From Paulinella micropora (Eukaryota; Cercozoa; Imbricatea; Euglyphida), in contig BJOX01000355.1 of the NCBI GenBank assembly GCA_009731375.1, forward strand, positions 229,967 to 293,966: a DNA stretch of 64,000 nucleotides, given 5' to 3'. Each line of letters opens with the position of its first letter. The first letter of the stretch is position 1. Made by a program: the position numbers and the translations under genes. This document shows positions 52,522 through 61,001 of this stretch, one piece after another. Below the pieces are notes generated by a model. That model had not been told where the DNA came from. It searched no databases and worked only from the letters and a program-made list of their open reading frames with translations.

Positions 52522-53035
52522 ATGTCGGACAACGAGGAGCAACGCGAGGAGCCACAAGACGATGAGCATTCGAATGATGTGGGGGGTGTTCAGGAACAGG
52601 CTACAGACCAAGGTGTTGCGGTAAGATTGCTGGTCTTTTGTGTTTTGCACATTAGCGAATGTTTATGAAGGAGGCTGGAAGAGCAATGACTGCATTAGAA
52701 CTTGATGGAAAAAGTCGGCGGCGGCCAAGCTCAGAGGCTAAGGAAGCAAAACGTGAAACAACTCCTCCAAGAGTTGTTGAGGGGGAAATCAACTATGCTG
52801 AAATAGATTTTAGGAATGGAACAGCACAAGTTTTTTGGAAATGAAAGAGGGTAGAGTCAGAGTTGTTGAAACCAGTCCTCCATCTCCAATGAAAAAAGAT
52901 AAGGTGCCAGAAAGGTTTGTTGTTGCCTACACTGATGGAAGTTTCAGAAGGTTTAGAATTTGGAACAACATTCGGCCTCTTTCAAAAGCCCTTGGTTTGA
53001 CCATTAAGACAGCCTACAAAATAATTAATGAATAA
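52522..53035 (+). CDS. Small spliced-looking gene in B accessory region
   Basis: ATG 52522 follows TTCTGTTTTTTGTTGCAG, a textbook 3' splice acceptor, so an upstream exon is likely. The first exon (acidic, NEEQREEPQDDEHS) is followed by GTAAGA at 52621 and a frame-keeping AG at 52668-52669, a 49-base candidate intron. The next exon encodes AGRAMTALELDGKSRRR and GEINYAEIDFRNGTAQVFW; a shift near 52840 leads to RFVVAYTDGSFRRFRIWNNI and a helix ending KTAYKIINE. No domain recognised. Its intron signals and composition differ from the intron-free Polinton genes, hinting at a captured host or transposon gene. Confidence 0.45.
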
Positions 53036-53198
53036 AAAAAACTTTTGGTGTGCCTATTGTTAACAACTATTTGTGCTATTAACAATGGGTACGCCCAACC
53101 CCTTCAGGATGATACTAATTTCTATCTTTCAGTGCATGGTTGTCCTATATGTCATGTGTGTTAAGATAGAAATACTTCTTGTTCAAATCCAATTTTTA

Positions 53199-54191
53199 TT
53201 AAATATCAAATATTTCTTTTTTCTTTTTTATTCTAGCACTACTCCGTATGTTCTCTGGTTTAATCTCTAATGATTTTAATAAATTAGAATTTTTCTTTTC
53301 CTTTGTTATCTCTTTAACTTTATCCGCTAACTGCTCCTTAGGTTCTTCCTCTTCGGGGTGCTCATCAATATGAGTTTTTAATAATTCACTAGGTCTGACT
53401 AAGTCTTCTTCGGATAGAATAACCTTGAAGCCTTTACGGCCTTTGACTTTAAATATAGTCTTACTGAATTGCTTGTCGCCCTTTGAAAAAATAGTCCTTT
53501 CTAGTTCTTTTCTTACTCTTGTTCCTTTTGGAAATTCATTAATTAAAGGATTTCTGTATATTTCTTGAGTATTCTTTTCAGTACCATCATAAACATCAAT
53601 AGGCACGGCTCGTATTGTAGTATGAAATGTTTTATTATAAGCATCAACAACTTCGTGAATAATCGGCACCCAAGCAAAATTTTCATTATACTCCCATATT
53701 AAATTCAATTCATTTCTTATCGTTCTAATAAATCTATCCACTATCCCCATTGTTCTGTGGTCGCCTACTTGTGCTGTTCTATGTTCAATATTATTTTGTC
53801 TGAAGTATTCAGCGACTTGTCCCTTAAATTCACCGCCGTTCTCTGAAGTAATTCTTTCTGGCACTTCTTTAGTAAATATCTTTTTCAATCCTTCCAATAC
53901 ATATCCAGTCGTTTTATTTTTTACTGGCTCTACCCATCCACGACGGCTGTAAACATCAATAGCAACCAAACCAAAATTATAATTAGCATTTCCTTTTTTG
54001 GTAGCCACCTTTGACATATCCATTAAATCAATAAAAACTTGGCTCAATGGCTTCGCTTCTGGAGAGGTTATTGTATTCCATATCTTAGCGGGCTTTGATT
54101 GGTAATGTATCTCGCCCGCTTCTTCAAGTTTTTCTTTTCGCTCCGTTTGCTCAGGAGTTTCTTGTTGCTGATTTGTGTGCTTATTGTCCAT
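53199..54191 (-). CDS. Polinton B integrase
   Basis: Intact 330-residue frame from ATG 54191, about 90% identical by eye to copy A. First catalytic Asp in FIDLMDM; the second position reads SENGGEF, Glu where copy A has Asp; the third reads GIVDRF, Asp where rve integrases have Glu. A basic, chromatin- or DNA-binding type C-terminus with KVKGRKGF and SSARIKKKKE follows. It would insert the linear element with a 6-bp duplication. The Glu at the second site may reduce or abolish activity. Confidence 0.92.
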   Translation of the reverse strand: MDNKHTNQQQETPEQTERKEKLEEAGEIHYQSKPAKIWNTITSPEAKPLSQVFIDLMDMSKVATKKGNANYNFGLVAIDVYSRRGWVEPVKNKTTGYVLEGLKKIFTKEVPERITSENGGEFKGQVAEYFRQNNIEHRTAQVGDHRTMGIVDRFIRTIRNELNLIWEYNENFAWVPIIHEVVDAYNKTFHTTIRAVPIDVYDGTEKNTQEIYRNPLINEFPKGTRVRKELERTIFSKGDKQFSKTIFKVKGRKGFKVILSEEDLVRPSELLKTHIDEHPEEEEPKEQLADKVKEITKEKKNSNLLKSLEIKPENIRSSARIKKKKEIFDI

Positions 54192-54208
54192 TGTATATCA
54201 TTAAAACT

Positions 54209-54733
54209 TTAAGAAACTTTTTCAATATCATTATTTTTTTCTTTCTTACCACCACCAGAAGATTGATTATACACTTTTACACTCACACTACTTGTCTTTT
54301 TACTTTTAGTTTTCTTTACAGGTTCTTCTTCGCTTTCTTCACTTTCGCTTTCGCTCTCATCAGGCTCAAGCTCAGGCTCGGGCTCTGGTTTCTTAATAGT
54401 CTTTTTCTTCGTTCTCTTAGTTTCAGCCTTCGCTCTTTTGATTTTCATTTTAGCCATCTTTTCTGCGATAATGTCAGTGAAATCACATTCTTCATCGCTC
54501 TCACTGCTTTCTTCTGGTGTATCATCTTGGTCTTTTCCATTAATGATATCATCAGCAACACCCATTTCAGCCATGCGATTTATCTTTTCCTCCATCTCTT
54601 CCTCATCGCCTACATAAGCCTTTCTACACTTTGCTAATTTCTCTTTTGCCATTTCAACCTTTTGTTGCTTTTTACTCTTAATGCTTTCCACAGCCTTACC
54701 CCAGTTCTTACGGCTCGCTTCAGCAGACTGCAT
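54209..54733 (-). CDS. Acidic/basic Polinton protein, copy B
   Basis: 174 residues from ATG 54733, matching copy A's 21609-22121 protein: basic helical N-terminus (NWGKAVESIKSKKQQK), acidic DQDDTPEESSESDEECDF, then Lys-rich and ESESEESEEE stretches. The end (NNDIEKVS) is the natural one; copy A runs on into a hairpin element. Divergent from the fibre gene. Function unknown. Confidence 0.75.
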   Translation of the reverse strand: MQSAEASRKNWGKAVESIKSKKQQKVEMAKEKLAKCRKAYVGDEEEMEEKINRMAEMGVADDIINGKDQDDTPEESSESDEECDFTDIIAEKMAKMKIKRAKAETKRTKKKTIKKPEPEPELEPDESESESEESEEEPVKKTKSKKTSSVSVKVYNQSSGGGKKEKNNDIEKVS

Positions 54734-54785
54734 TCTATACTAAGATTAATATATTTTAGTATTTTTAATAATTAATTAATATAAT
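54734..54785. promoter_or_regulatory. Divergent promoter region, copy B
   Basis: Contains the same ATACTAA (54737) and TTAGTAT (54756) dyad as copy A (22124, 22143) within otherwise altered sequence. Likely shared promoter for the acidic and fibre genes. Confidence 0.5.
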
Positions 54786-57700
54786 ATGTCGCAATATAAA
54801 TCCTCGCTTGGCCTTAATGAGTTGGCTGTTGATAATCTAAATATACTTAACTTAGACTTAACCAATACCAACATAGTGGGCTTAAACACAGACAGAGTGC
54901 CAGAAGATGATGACCCCGTAAATCTTTATTACACTGACGGCCGATTTGATACACGTCTCGCTTTAAAATCAACTACGGATATCAAAGAAGGAAAAAATTT
55001 ATACTATACAGAGCAACGAGTGAGAGACAACGACGAAGTCAAAGCCTCAACTCAACACCGCTCTAATACAAGTAATCCGCACCAAACAAGTTTATACAAT
55101 TTGAGACACTAACATATTTGCACAAGCGAGCGGACAATACTTAACTTACAACGATGTAGAAGGCAAATGGAAGAATACCGCCCTCGGTTCAATTGACACA
55201 CTCTCTGACGTAGTCATTACAGCACCAGTGGCGATGAATAGTTATCTAACATATAACTCAACAAACTGGGTAAATAAAACATTTCCGATAAATGTTGATG
55301 AAACAGGCAACATTAGTATGGGAAGGAAGAATATAACAGGAGTTAATTTACTAAATGACAAAGGTGTTGATGAATGGATATTTGAGCATAATGATAATAA
55401 TAATAAGGTGTCAGCAGCTGGAAGTATAGACTCACATAGCGATGTGACAATATCAGGCTTCCCAGCAGATAATCAACTGATTATGTATAGCACGGGGCAA
55501 TGGAGAAACACCACACCACCCTTTCTTAGATTAGACGGCACTGCTAGTATGACGGGAGGACTAAATATGGGTGGTTTTGCTATTTCAGGGGCTTCTACAT
55601 ATAATGGAATTAATCTCGCAAATCTCGCAGTTGATGGTTCGGTGGTTAAACTAACAGGAGACCAAACCATAGCGGGTATTAAGACATTTAGCAGTATAAT
55701 AAATGCGAGTGCGGGTATTGATATGAAAAGCCAAAGCATAACAAATGTTAATCTTGTTGATGGCGTGGATGTTTCTGCCCTTGATACTTCGGTGGTTAAA
55801 CTAACAGGAGACCAAACCATAGCAGGGAATAAAAAATTTACATCAACTTTGGAAGTAAGTGGTTCATCCAATCCTACTACTTTTGACGGCATTGGCATAG
55901 CCTTTGATACAAAAATAGGAATGATTGCCGCACAAAAAACAGCAACAGCGACTTGGTATCCGATACAAATAACGGGTTCGTATGTTGAGTTATATTCGGG
56001 TAATACTTTAATTATAACCGCAACTGGCACTACACTATCTTTGAATAACAACAAAATAACAAACTTAGCCACACCATCAGCGACAACGGACGGAGCAAAC
56101 AAAAGTTATGTTGATACAAAAGACGGGCAAAATGTGAAACTAACAGGAAACCAAACAATAGCAAGAATAAAGACATTTAGCAGTGCCCTTGAAATAACTG
56201 GGAATTCAACGAATGCGACAACAAAGGGAACATTCGTGGTTTTTAACTCCACAGCCAATATAGGAACTATCGGATGCCTTGATATGGGCACGGGCGTAAA
56301 TTATAACTTTGAAATAAATGCCAAAAAATAAGTTTTATTATTGATGGGGCAATCGTCGGTTGGGTAAATGCTTCGGGGCTAGATTGTAATAGTAGCAAAA
56401 TAGCCAACCTTGGAACTCCGACATTAGCGACGGACGGAGCGACAAAAGGGTATGCGGACACATTGGACGGGCAAAATGTAAAACTAACAGGAGACCAAAC
56501 AATAACTGGAATTAAAACATTCAACGGGACAAGCACTACGATAAAATATCTAACTTTAACGAACAATGCCGATTTTAATAATCAAACTATCACTAATGGT
56601 GGAAATATTACACATAATGGGGCGAGGATATTAAACCAAAATGGAGGAGATATATTCTTTTCACAGACATCAGGAGATTATCAGTATTTCTTATTTACTC
56701 TAAATACTGCTACAAGTGGAACCGCGAACCAACGAGGTTATGTATTTACGAATAAAGCATTTGATGTAAAAGGGGCTGGACTTTATATTTCAAAACTTTT
56801 GGATAATAAAAGTGCTTCGTCTGACATTGTCCGTTTTAACAATGCTGGCGGTATGCGGTTTTATGGAGCCTTAGATATGAACTCAAACAATATAACAAAT
56901 GGTGGAACAATAACGGGAACTACATTAACGGCGACTGCTGGAATATCAACAACAACATTAACGGCGAGCGGACTATTAACAGCGACAGGAGGTTCTAGCA
57001 TAGTTATACAAGGAAATACGAATGGAGGCAATACAAGAGGAATATTTTTGTGGGACACTGGCAATACAAATTATGGTATTTATATGGCAACAAATGGAGG
57101 AGGCACAAATACCAGAAGTCTAGCAGGAGGGTCTGCGGTTGCTGGCAATGATTTTACTTCCTTTGCTGTTAGATTTAGGGTAAGTAATGTTTCCACTGAT
57201 GGTTTTATATGGGAGAATTCGTCAGAACAATTATTGATGTCATTGAACGGGGCAAACGGGACTTTATGGACAAAAGGATTAATAACGGCAAATGCGGGGA
57301 TATCAACAACAACATTAACAACAAGCGACAATATAGTAGTAGGTGCTGGAAAAAAGTGTTTCATAGATAGGTCAGGATATACAAACACAAATAACAAATT
57401 AGTTTTGTGGGATGGTGGAACAGGCTCCACGACTGCTTTTAATGGATTTGGTATTAAACTAGACACAATGATGTACAATGTTAATGCTACAACTGATAAT
57501 CACATATTTTACTAGTATGGCGCCACAAATGAATTATTTAGAATTGGTAATGCGGGAGTTACTGCTTCAAAGGCAATAACGGCAAATGCGGGTATATCTG
57601 TTGTTAATAGCACGGCAGATATAAGAGGAGAAGCAAGAAGTGGGTCTCATGCTACAACAGTCGGGTTATATATCACAGGCAATCTTGGAGCATCTTCTGC

Positions 57701-58413
57701 TGGTGTTGAATTTAGACACAGCAACGGGACACAGGGAGTTGGTTTTGGTTATAATTCAATATATGCTACGGGAAGCAGTACAAACCAAGATTTAAATTTT
57801 TTATGCGAGGGGAACAGGAGTAATCTATGCTCAGAGTGATACAAGCATGACGACAGCATCCAGTGGATTTTTAACATTAAGAAAAAGACCACAAAATACG
57901 ACCAACCCACAAATATTTATGAAAGCAGGAGACTCATCAGGTTATGCGGTAGTAATGAATACAGGTGGATTATTACACGCTTGGTCGACTACACTATCAA
58001 ATGGTGAAAGTAATACGGGTTATGTTTTTATTGCAGCAGGAGCGAATGTTTGGTCTTCTGGTTCAGACAGGAGATTAAAATCAGATATTAAAACACTAGA
58101 CTGCGGGGATTGTTGCGATAAACTGATGAAAATAAATTGCTGTTCATATTATTTGAAATCAGACGAAAAGAAACAGAAAAAGAACCACGGATTTATTGCG
58201 GATGAAGTAAAAAAAATATTTTCAGAATTTGTATCTGAAAGTGGAATAAAAGCAGACGATGGGGATGGAAACTTTGAAGGTATATCATACACGGACTTCA
58301 TACCAATACTGGTTAGTGCTTTTCAACACATGGCGGAAAATGTAGTTAATTTAGAAAAAGAAAATAAAAATCTTATGAATATACTACAAGAAATTAGAGA
58401 AAATGTCAAATAA
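54786..58413 (+). pseudogene. Fibre protein with S74 chaperone domain, copy B (broken)
   Basis: The same long fibre as in copy A. The N-terminus (NLDLTNTNIVGLNTDRVPED) and repeats are nearly identical. Breaks: a 2-base loss near 55103, a one-base loss in an A run near 56325, an in-frame TAG near 57514 and a one-base gain in a T run near 57800. The C-terminal frame holds SGSDRRLKSDIK and CGDCCDKLMKINCCSYY of the S74 chaperone and reaches its natural end, LQEIRENVK. Breaks lie at positions different from those in copy A. Confidence 0.85.
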
Positions 58414-58756
58414 TACGACTAGACTTCACAGACCCCCGCCTATTATGGATATGGATGGCGAACTAACTCCCGAATTAAAGTCTCGTGTTCTTGAAGTAGA
58501 ACTAAAGACTGAGGAGAAAAAAATAGAGCACGAATTGGAAGATAACTGGAATTGTTGTTGTATAAAAAACAGACCGACAGACAGCCGACTTATGAAATAC
58601 TTATTTCAAATGGGTATCATTATTGCCATTATAACACTTTGTATCGTGAGGCTATCTGAAAAGAACTTGCCGTGCGAGGTCGCTAATACTTATGTCGGAA
58701 TCCTAACATTGCTTATCGGCATTTGCCTTCCATCACCTTCTTCAAGTAAGAAGTGA
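58403..58756 (+). CDS. Two-TM membrane protein, copy B
   Basis: 117 residues, overlapping the fibre end by 11 bases. Same layout as copy A: charged first half with CCC, two hydrophobic segments (FQMGIIIAIITLCIV and YVGILTLLIGIC). Its TGA stop (58754-58756) is also the first bases of a twin-hairpin element. Confidence 0.8.
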   Translation: MSNNTTRLHRPPPIMDMDGELTPELKSRVLEVELKTEEKKIEHELEDNWNCCCIKNRPTDSRLMKYLFQMGIIIAIITLCIVRLSEKNLPCEVANTYVGILTLLIGICLPSPSSSKK

Positions 58757-58887
58757 TATTTATCAACTTCACTCTCATTCGCTTCGCTCATTCTCGTTTG
58801 TTGATAAATATCTTGAAAAGTAAAAACGATGTTTGAAAAACACACGAGAATGAGCGTAGCGAATGTAAGTGTGGATTTTCAAATATC
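58755..58887. repeat. Twin-hairpin element between convergent genes, copy B
   Basis: Hairpin 1: GATATTTATCAAC (58755) to GTTGATAAATATC (58812). Hairpin 2: CGATGTTTGAAAA (58827) to TTTTCAAATATC (58887). The inner parts CATTCGCTTCGCTCATTCTCG and CGAGAATGAGCG...CGAATG are also mutually complementary. It forms the stop codon of the gene on each side. Copy A has no element at this site (25886-25890). Confidence 0.85.
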
Positions 58888-59139
58888 AACGCACTCATAT
58901 ACTTGAGTTTTATACCACATAGCATCATTTGAGCACATTAAAGGAATGGCTTCATCAAAACTAACACACCAATCACTAAGAGGTTTATACACACATTTAA
59001 ATTTGTTTTCTATTCCTTTTTGAATACACCACACACAACTTTCATTTTTTTTATCACTGACCCGTGAGTAAAAGTCGCATGCAGTCCGAGCAGAAATATT
59101 AATTAATAAAAAGTTTATTAGCACTAATATAGAGTACAT
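58879..59139 (-). CDS. Cys-rich secreted protein, copy B
   Basis: From the ATG at 59139: a signal-peptide-like start (MYSILVLINFLLINISA), then a Cys-rich domain with DFYSRVSDKKNESCVWCIQK, CVYKPLSDWCVSF and CSNDAMW, about 85 residues. An upstream ATG at 59184 would overlap the next gene and lengthen the leader. The last codons and stop come from the neighbouring hairpin element. Likely secreted or membrane anchored; role unknown. Confidence 0.65.
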   Translation of the reverse strand: MYSILVLINFLLINISARTACDFYSRVSDKKNESCVWCIQKGIENKFKCVYKPLSDWCVSFDEAIPLMCSNDAMWYKTQVYECVDI

Positions 59140-59140
59140 C

Positions 59141-59505
59141 ATGGCTACTGAATATAAATACCAAAAGATTATTTTTCTAAGCAATCATTTGCTGGAGGAA
59201 GCAAAACATTTAATAAAAATATCCAAATGTCATTCACACCAACCAAAATGAATATAAAATTTATCCACTATATGAACGACCAGACAGAGACAAAAACCAG
59301 AATTCTTTACATGGATAGAATTGGAATTATTGGAACATTTGCGGACAGCACCACAGCAAACATTTCAAATCTCGGTTATAATTTGGGGGTTGTCGGATGG
59401 ACTGACGGACAATATACATTTAAAGTCCTTGAAACTGACAGCGGAAATATTGACACAGGAAATTTAGCAGGCCGAATTGTTGTGTGTTTGGAATTCGTTG
59501 CGTAG
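59141..59505 (+). pseudogene. Small conserved protein upstream of ATPase, copy B (frameshift)
   Basis: ATG 59141 starts MATEYKYQKIIFLSN. One base is missing near 59187 compared with copy A, and the correct frame is open again from 59227 to 59505, ending GRIVVCLEFVA. No family recognised. Confidence 0.7.
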
Positions 59506-59557
59506 CAACAATGTATGAATTTAGAAATTCATAACTATTTTTGGCTTAGAATATACG

Positions 59558-60376
59558 ATGCTTAAAATAAACAATGTCAAGGTGAAGCCAGTAAAACAAG
59601 AGGGTGATGGAAATAAAAAAGCAAAAGGTTATAAATTATTTAATGAGCCGTATGCCAACATATTTCTACTTGCCCGTAAGAAGAGCGGGAAAACAACAGC
59701 ACTCTTTGAAATACTGAAACGGACGACAGACAGAAAAACCCGTATTGTAATTATTGCTTCAACGATACACAAGGACTACATTTATAAAGCAATGGTAAAG
59801 CACTTTAAGAACAGGGGAAACCCAATGGCATTATATACCTTTCTTAAATCAGATGGTGTAAATGTCATTGATTATGAGTTAGACAAACTGAATAGACAGG
59901 ACGAGCAACACGAAGGAGAAGTAAAACAGGACAAAGAGGAAATAGAGAAGCCACAATTTCTTTATTTCGGAAAGGAAAAGAAAAAAGAAGAAGGAGGTGA
60001 GAAGAAAGAACGACCCAGCAAGTATATTTCTCCAGAGGTTGTTTTTGTTTTGGATGATTTAGGGAGCGGTTTAAGAGATAAGTCCGTAAGCGATTTGTTA
60101 AAAAAGAACAGACACTATAAATCAAAGGTGATTATGTCAAGCCAGTATTTGGACGACCTACGGCCAGAAGCCATTAAGCAGTTAGATTATTTGTTAATCT
60201 TTCCAAGCCAGTCTCAGGACAAAATGGAACTCGTGTATAAACATTTAGACTTATCTTTTGATTTTGATTACTTTCTTCAAAAGTATCACGAAGCAACAAA
60301 GGAACGATTTAATTTTCTTTATGTTTCAAGTGTTGATGATGAACTTTGCAAAAATTTTGCCTATCGGTTGAAATAA
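59558..60376 (+). CDS. FtsK/HerA-type packaging ATPase, copy B
   Basis: Intact 272-residue frame. Walker A ARKKSGKTTALFEIL at residues about 43-57, IIASTIHKDY, Walker B VVFVLDDLGSG, then a C-terminal domain ending SSVDDELCKNFAYRL. Belongs to the A32-like genome-packaging ATPases of Polintons, adintoviruses and giant viruses. It probably drives DNA into preformed capsids. The stop is followed within two bases by a twin-hairpin element. Confidence 0.93.
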   Translation: MLKINNVKVKPVKQEGDGNKKAKGYKLFNEPYANIFLLARKKSGKTTALFEILKRTTDRKTRIVIIASTIHKDYIYKAMVKHFKNRGNPMALYTFLKSDGVNVIDYELDKLNRQDEQHEGEVKQDKEEIEKPQFLYFGKEKKKEEGGEKKERPSKYISPEVVFVLDDLGSGLRDKSVSDLLKKNRHYKSKVIMSSQYLDDLRPEAIKQLDYLLIFPSQSQDKMELVYKHLDLSFDFDYFLQKYHEATKERFNFLYVSSVDDELCKNFAYRLK

Positions 60377-60377
60377 T

Positions 60378-60505
60378 GATATTTATGAACATCGCTTTCA
60401 TTCGCTTCGCTCATTTTCGCTTGCTCATAAACATCGAAAAACGGTGTTTTAGAATAAGCGAGAAATCTTGCGATTAGCAAGATAGAAGCGCAATTCTAAA
60501 ATATC
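60378..60505. repeat. Twin-hairpin element after ATPase, copy B
   Basis: Hairpin 1: GATATTTATGA (60378) to TCATAAACATCG (60436), with CATTCGCTTCGCTCATTTTCG inside. Hairpin 2: CGGTGTTTTAGAAT (60442) to ATTCTAAAATATC (60505). Same location as copy A's element but with different stem sequences. Confidence 0.85.
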
Positions 60506-60545
60506 AAATAATATCTTTTTAATTAATTTTTTTTCTGTATAATAT

Positions 60546-60852
60546 ATGCCAGTATCACCAGTGATAATTTCACAACCATCAGGATATAACATCGGATACA
60601 ATCCATCAATGCCACAGAAGGGAGGAAAAAAGAAAACTAAGAAGAAGGGATGTGGTCAAAAGGGAGGAAAGATTAACTAAGGTCGGAAAAACCGCAATGG
60701 CTGTTAATAAATTCCTTCGAGATAACAAGATTATTTCAAAGACCGCTAATGCCCTTGGCGATGTCGGGGTTCCATATGCGTCTCGTATTGGTTCAACTGC
60801 TGCAAAACTTGGTTATGGTAAGCAACGAGGAGGGGCTGTAAAGGTTCGCTGA
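60546..60852 (+). pseudogene. Small basic virion-like protein, copy B (frameshift)
   Basis: ATG 60546 starts MPVSPVIISQPSGYN, then GGKKKTKKKG. Relative to copy A, five bases are missing near 60680, giving an early TAA. The rest is open in the next frame to 60852 (MAVNKFLRDNKIISKTANAL, LGYGKQRGG). Its TGA overlaps the next twin-hairpin element. The N-terminal 20 residues differ completely from copy A. Confidence 0.65.
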
Positions 60853-61001
60853 TAGTTATCAACTACACTCCCAATCTGACTGATCGTCAGATATCCCGTT
60901 TGTTGATAACCATCGAAAACAGATTTATTTTTCCTAAAATAAAAAATCGATGTTTTAGAATAAGCGGGAATGCGAAGCATGAAGCGCAATTCTAAAATAT
61001 C
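60851..61001. repeat. Twin-hairpin element before protease, copy B
   Basis: Hairpin 1: GATAGTTATCAAC (60851) to GTTGATAACCATCG (60915). Hairpin 2: CGATGTTTTAGAAT (60948) to ATTCTAAAATATC (61001). It directly abuts the protease coding sequence, whose first 10 codons in copy A (VAKTKKVKR) are missing here. Confidence 0.85.
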
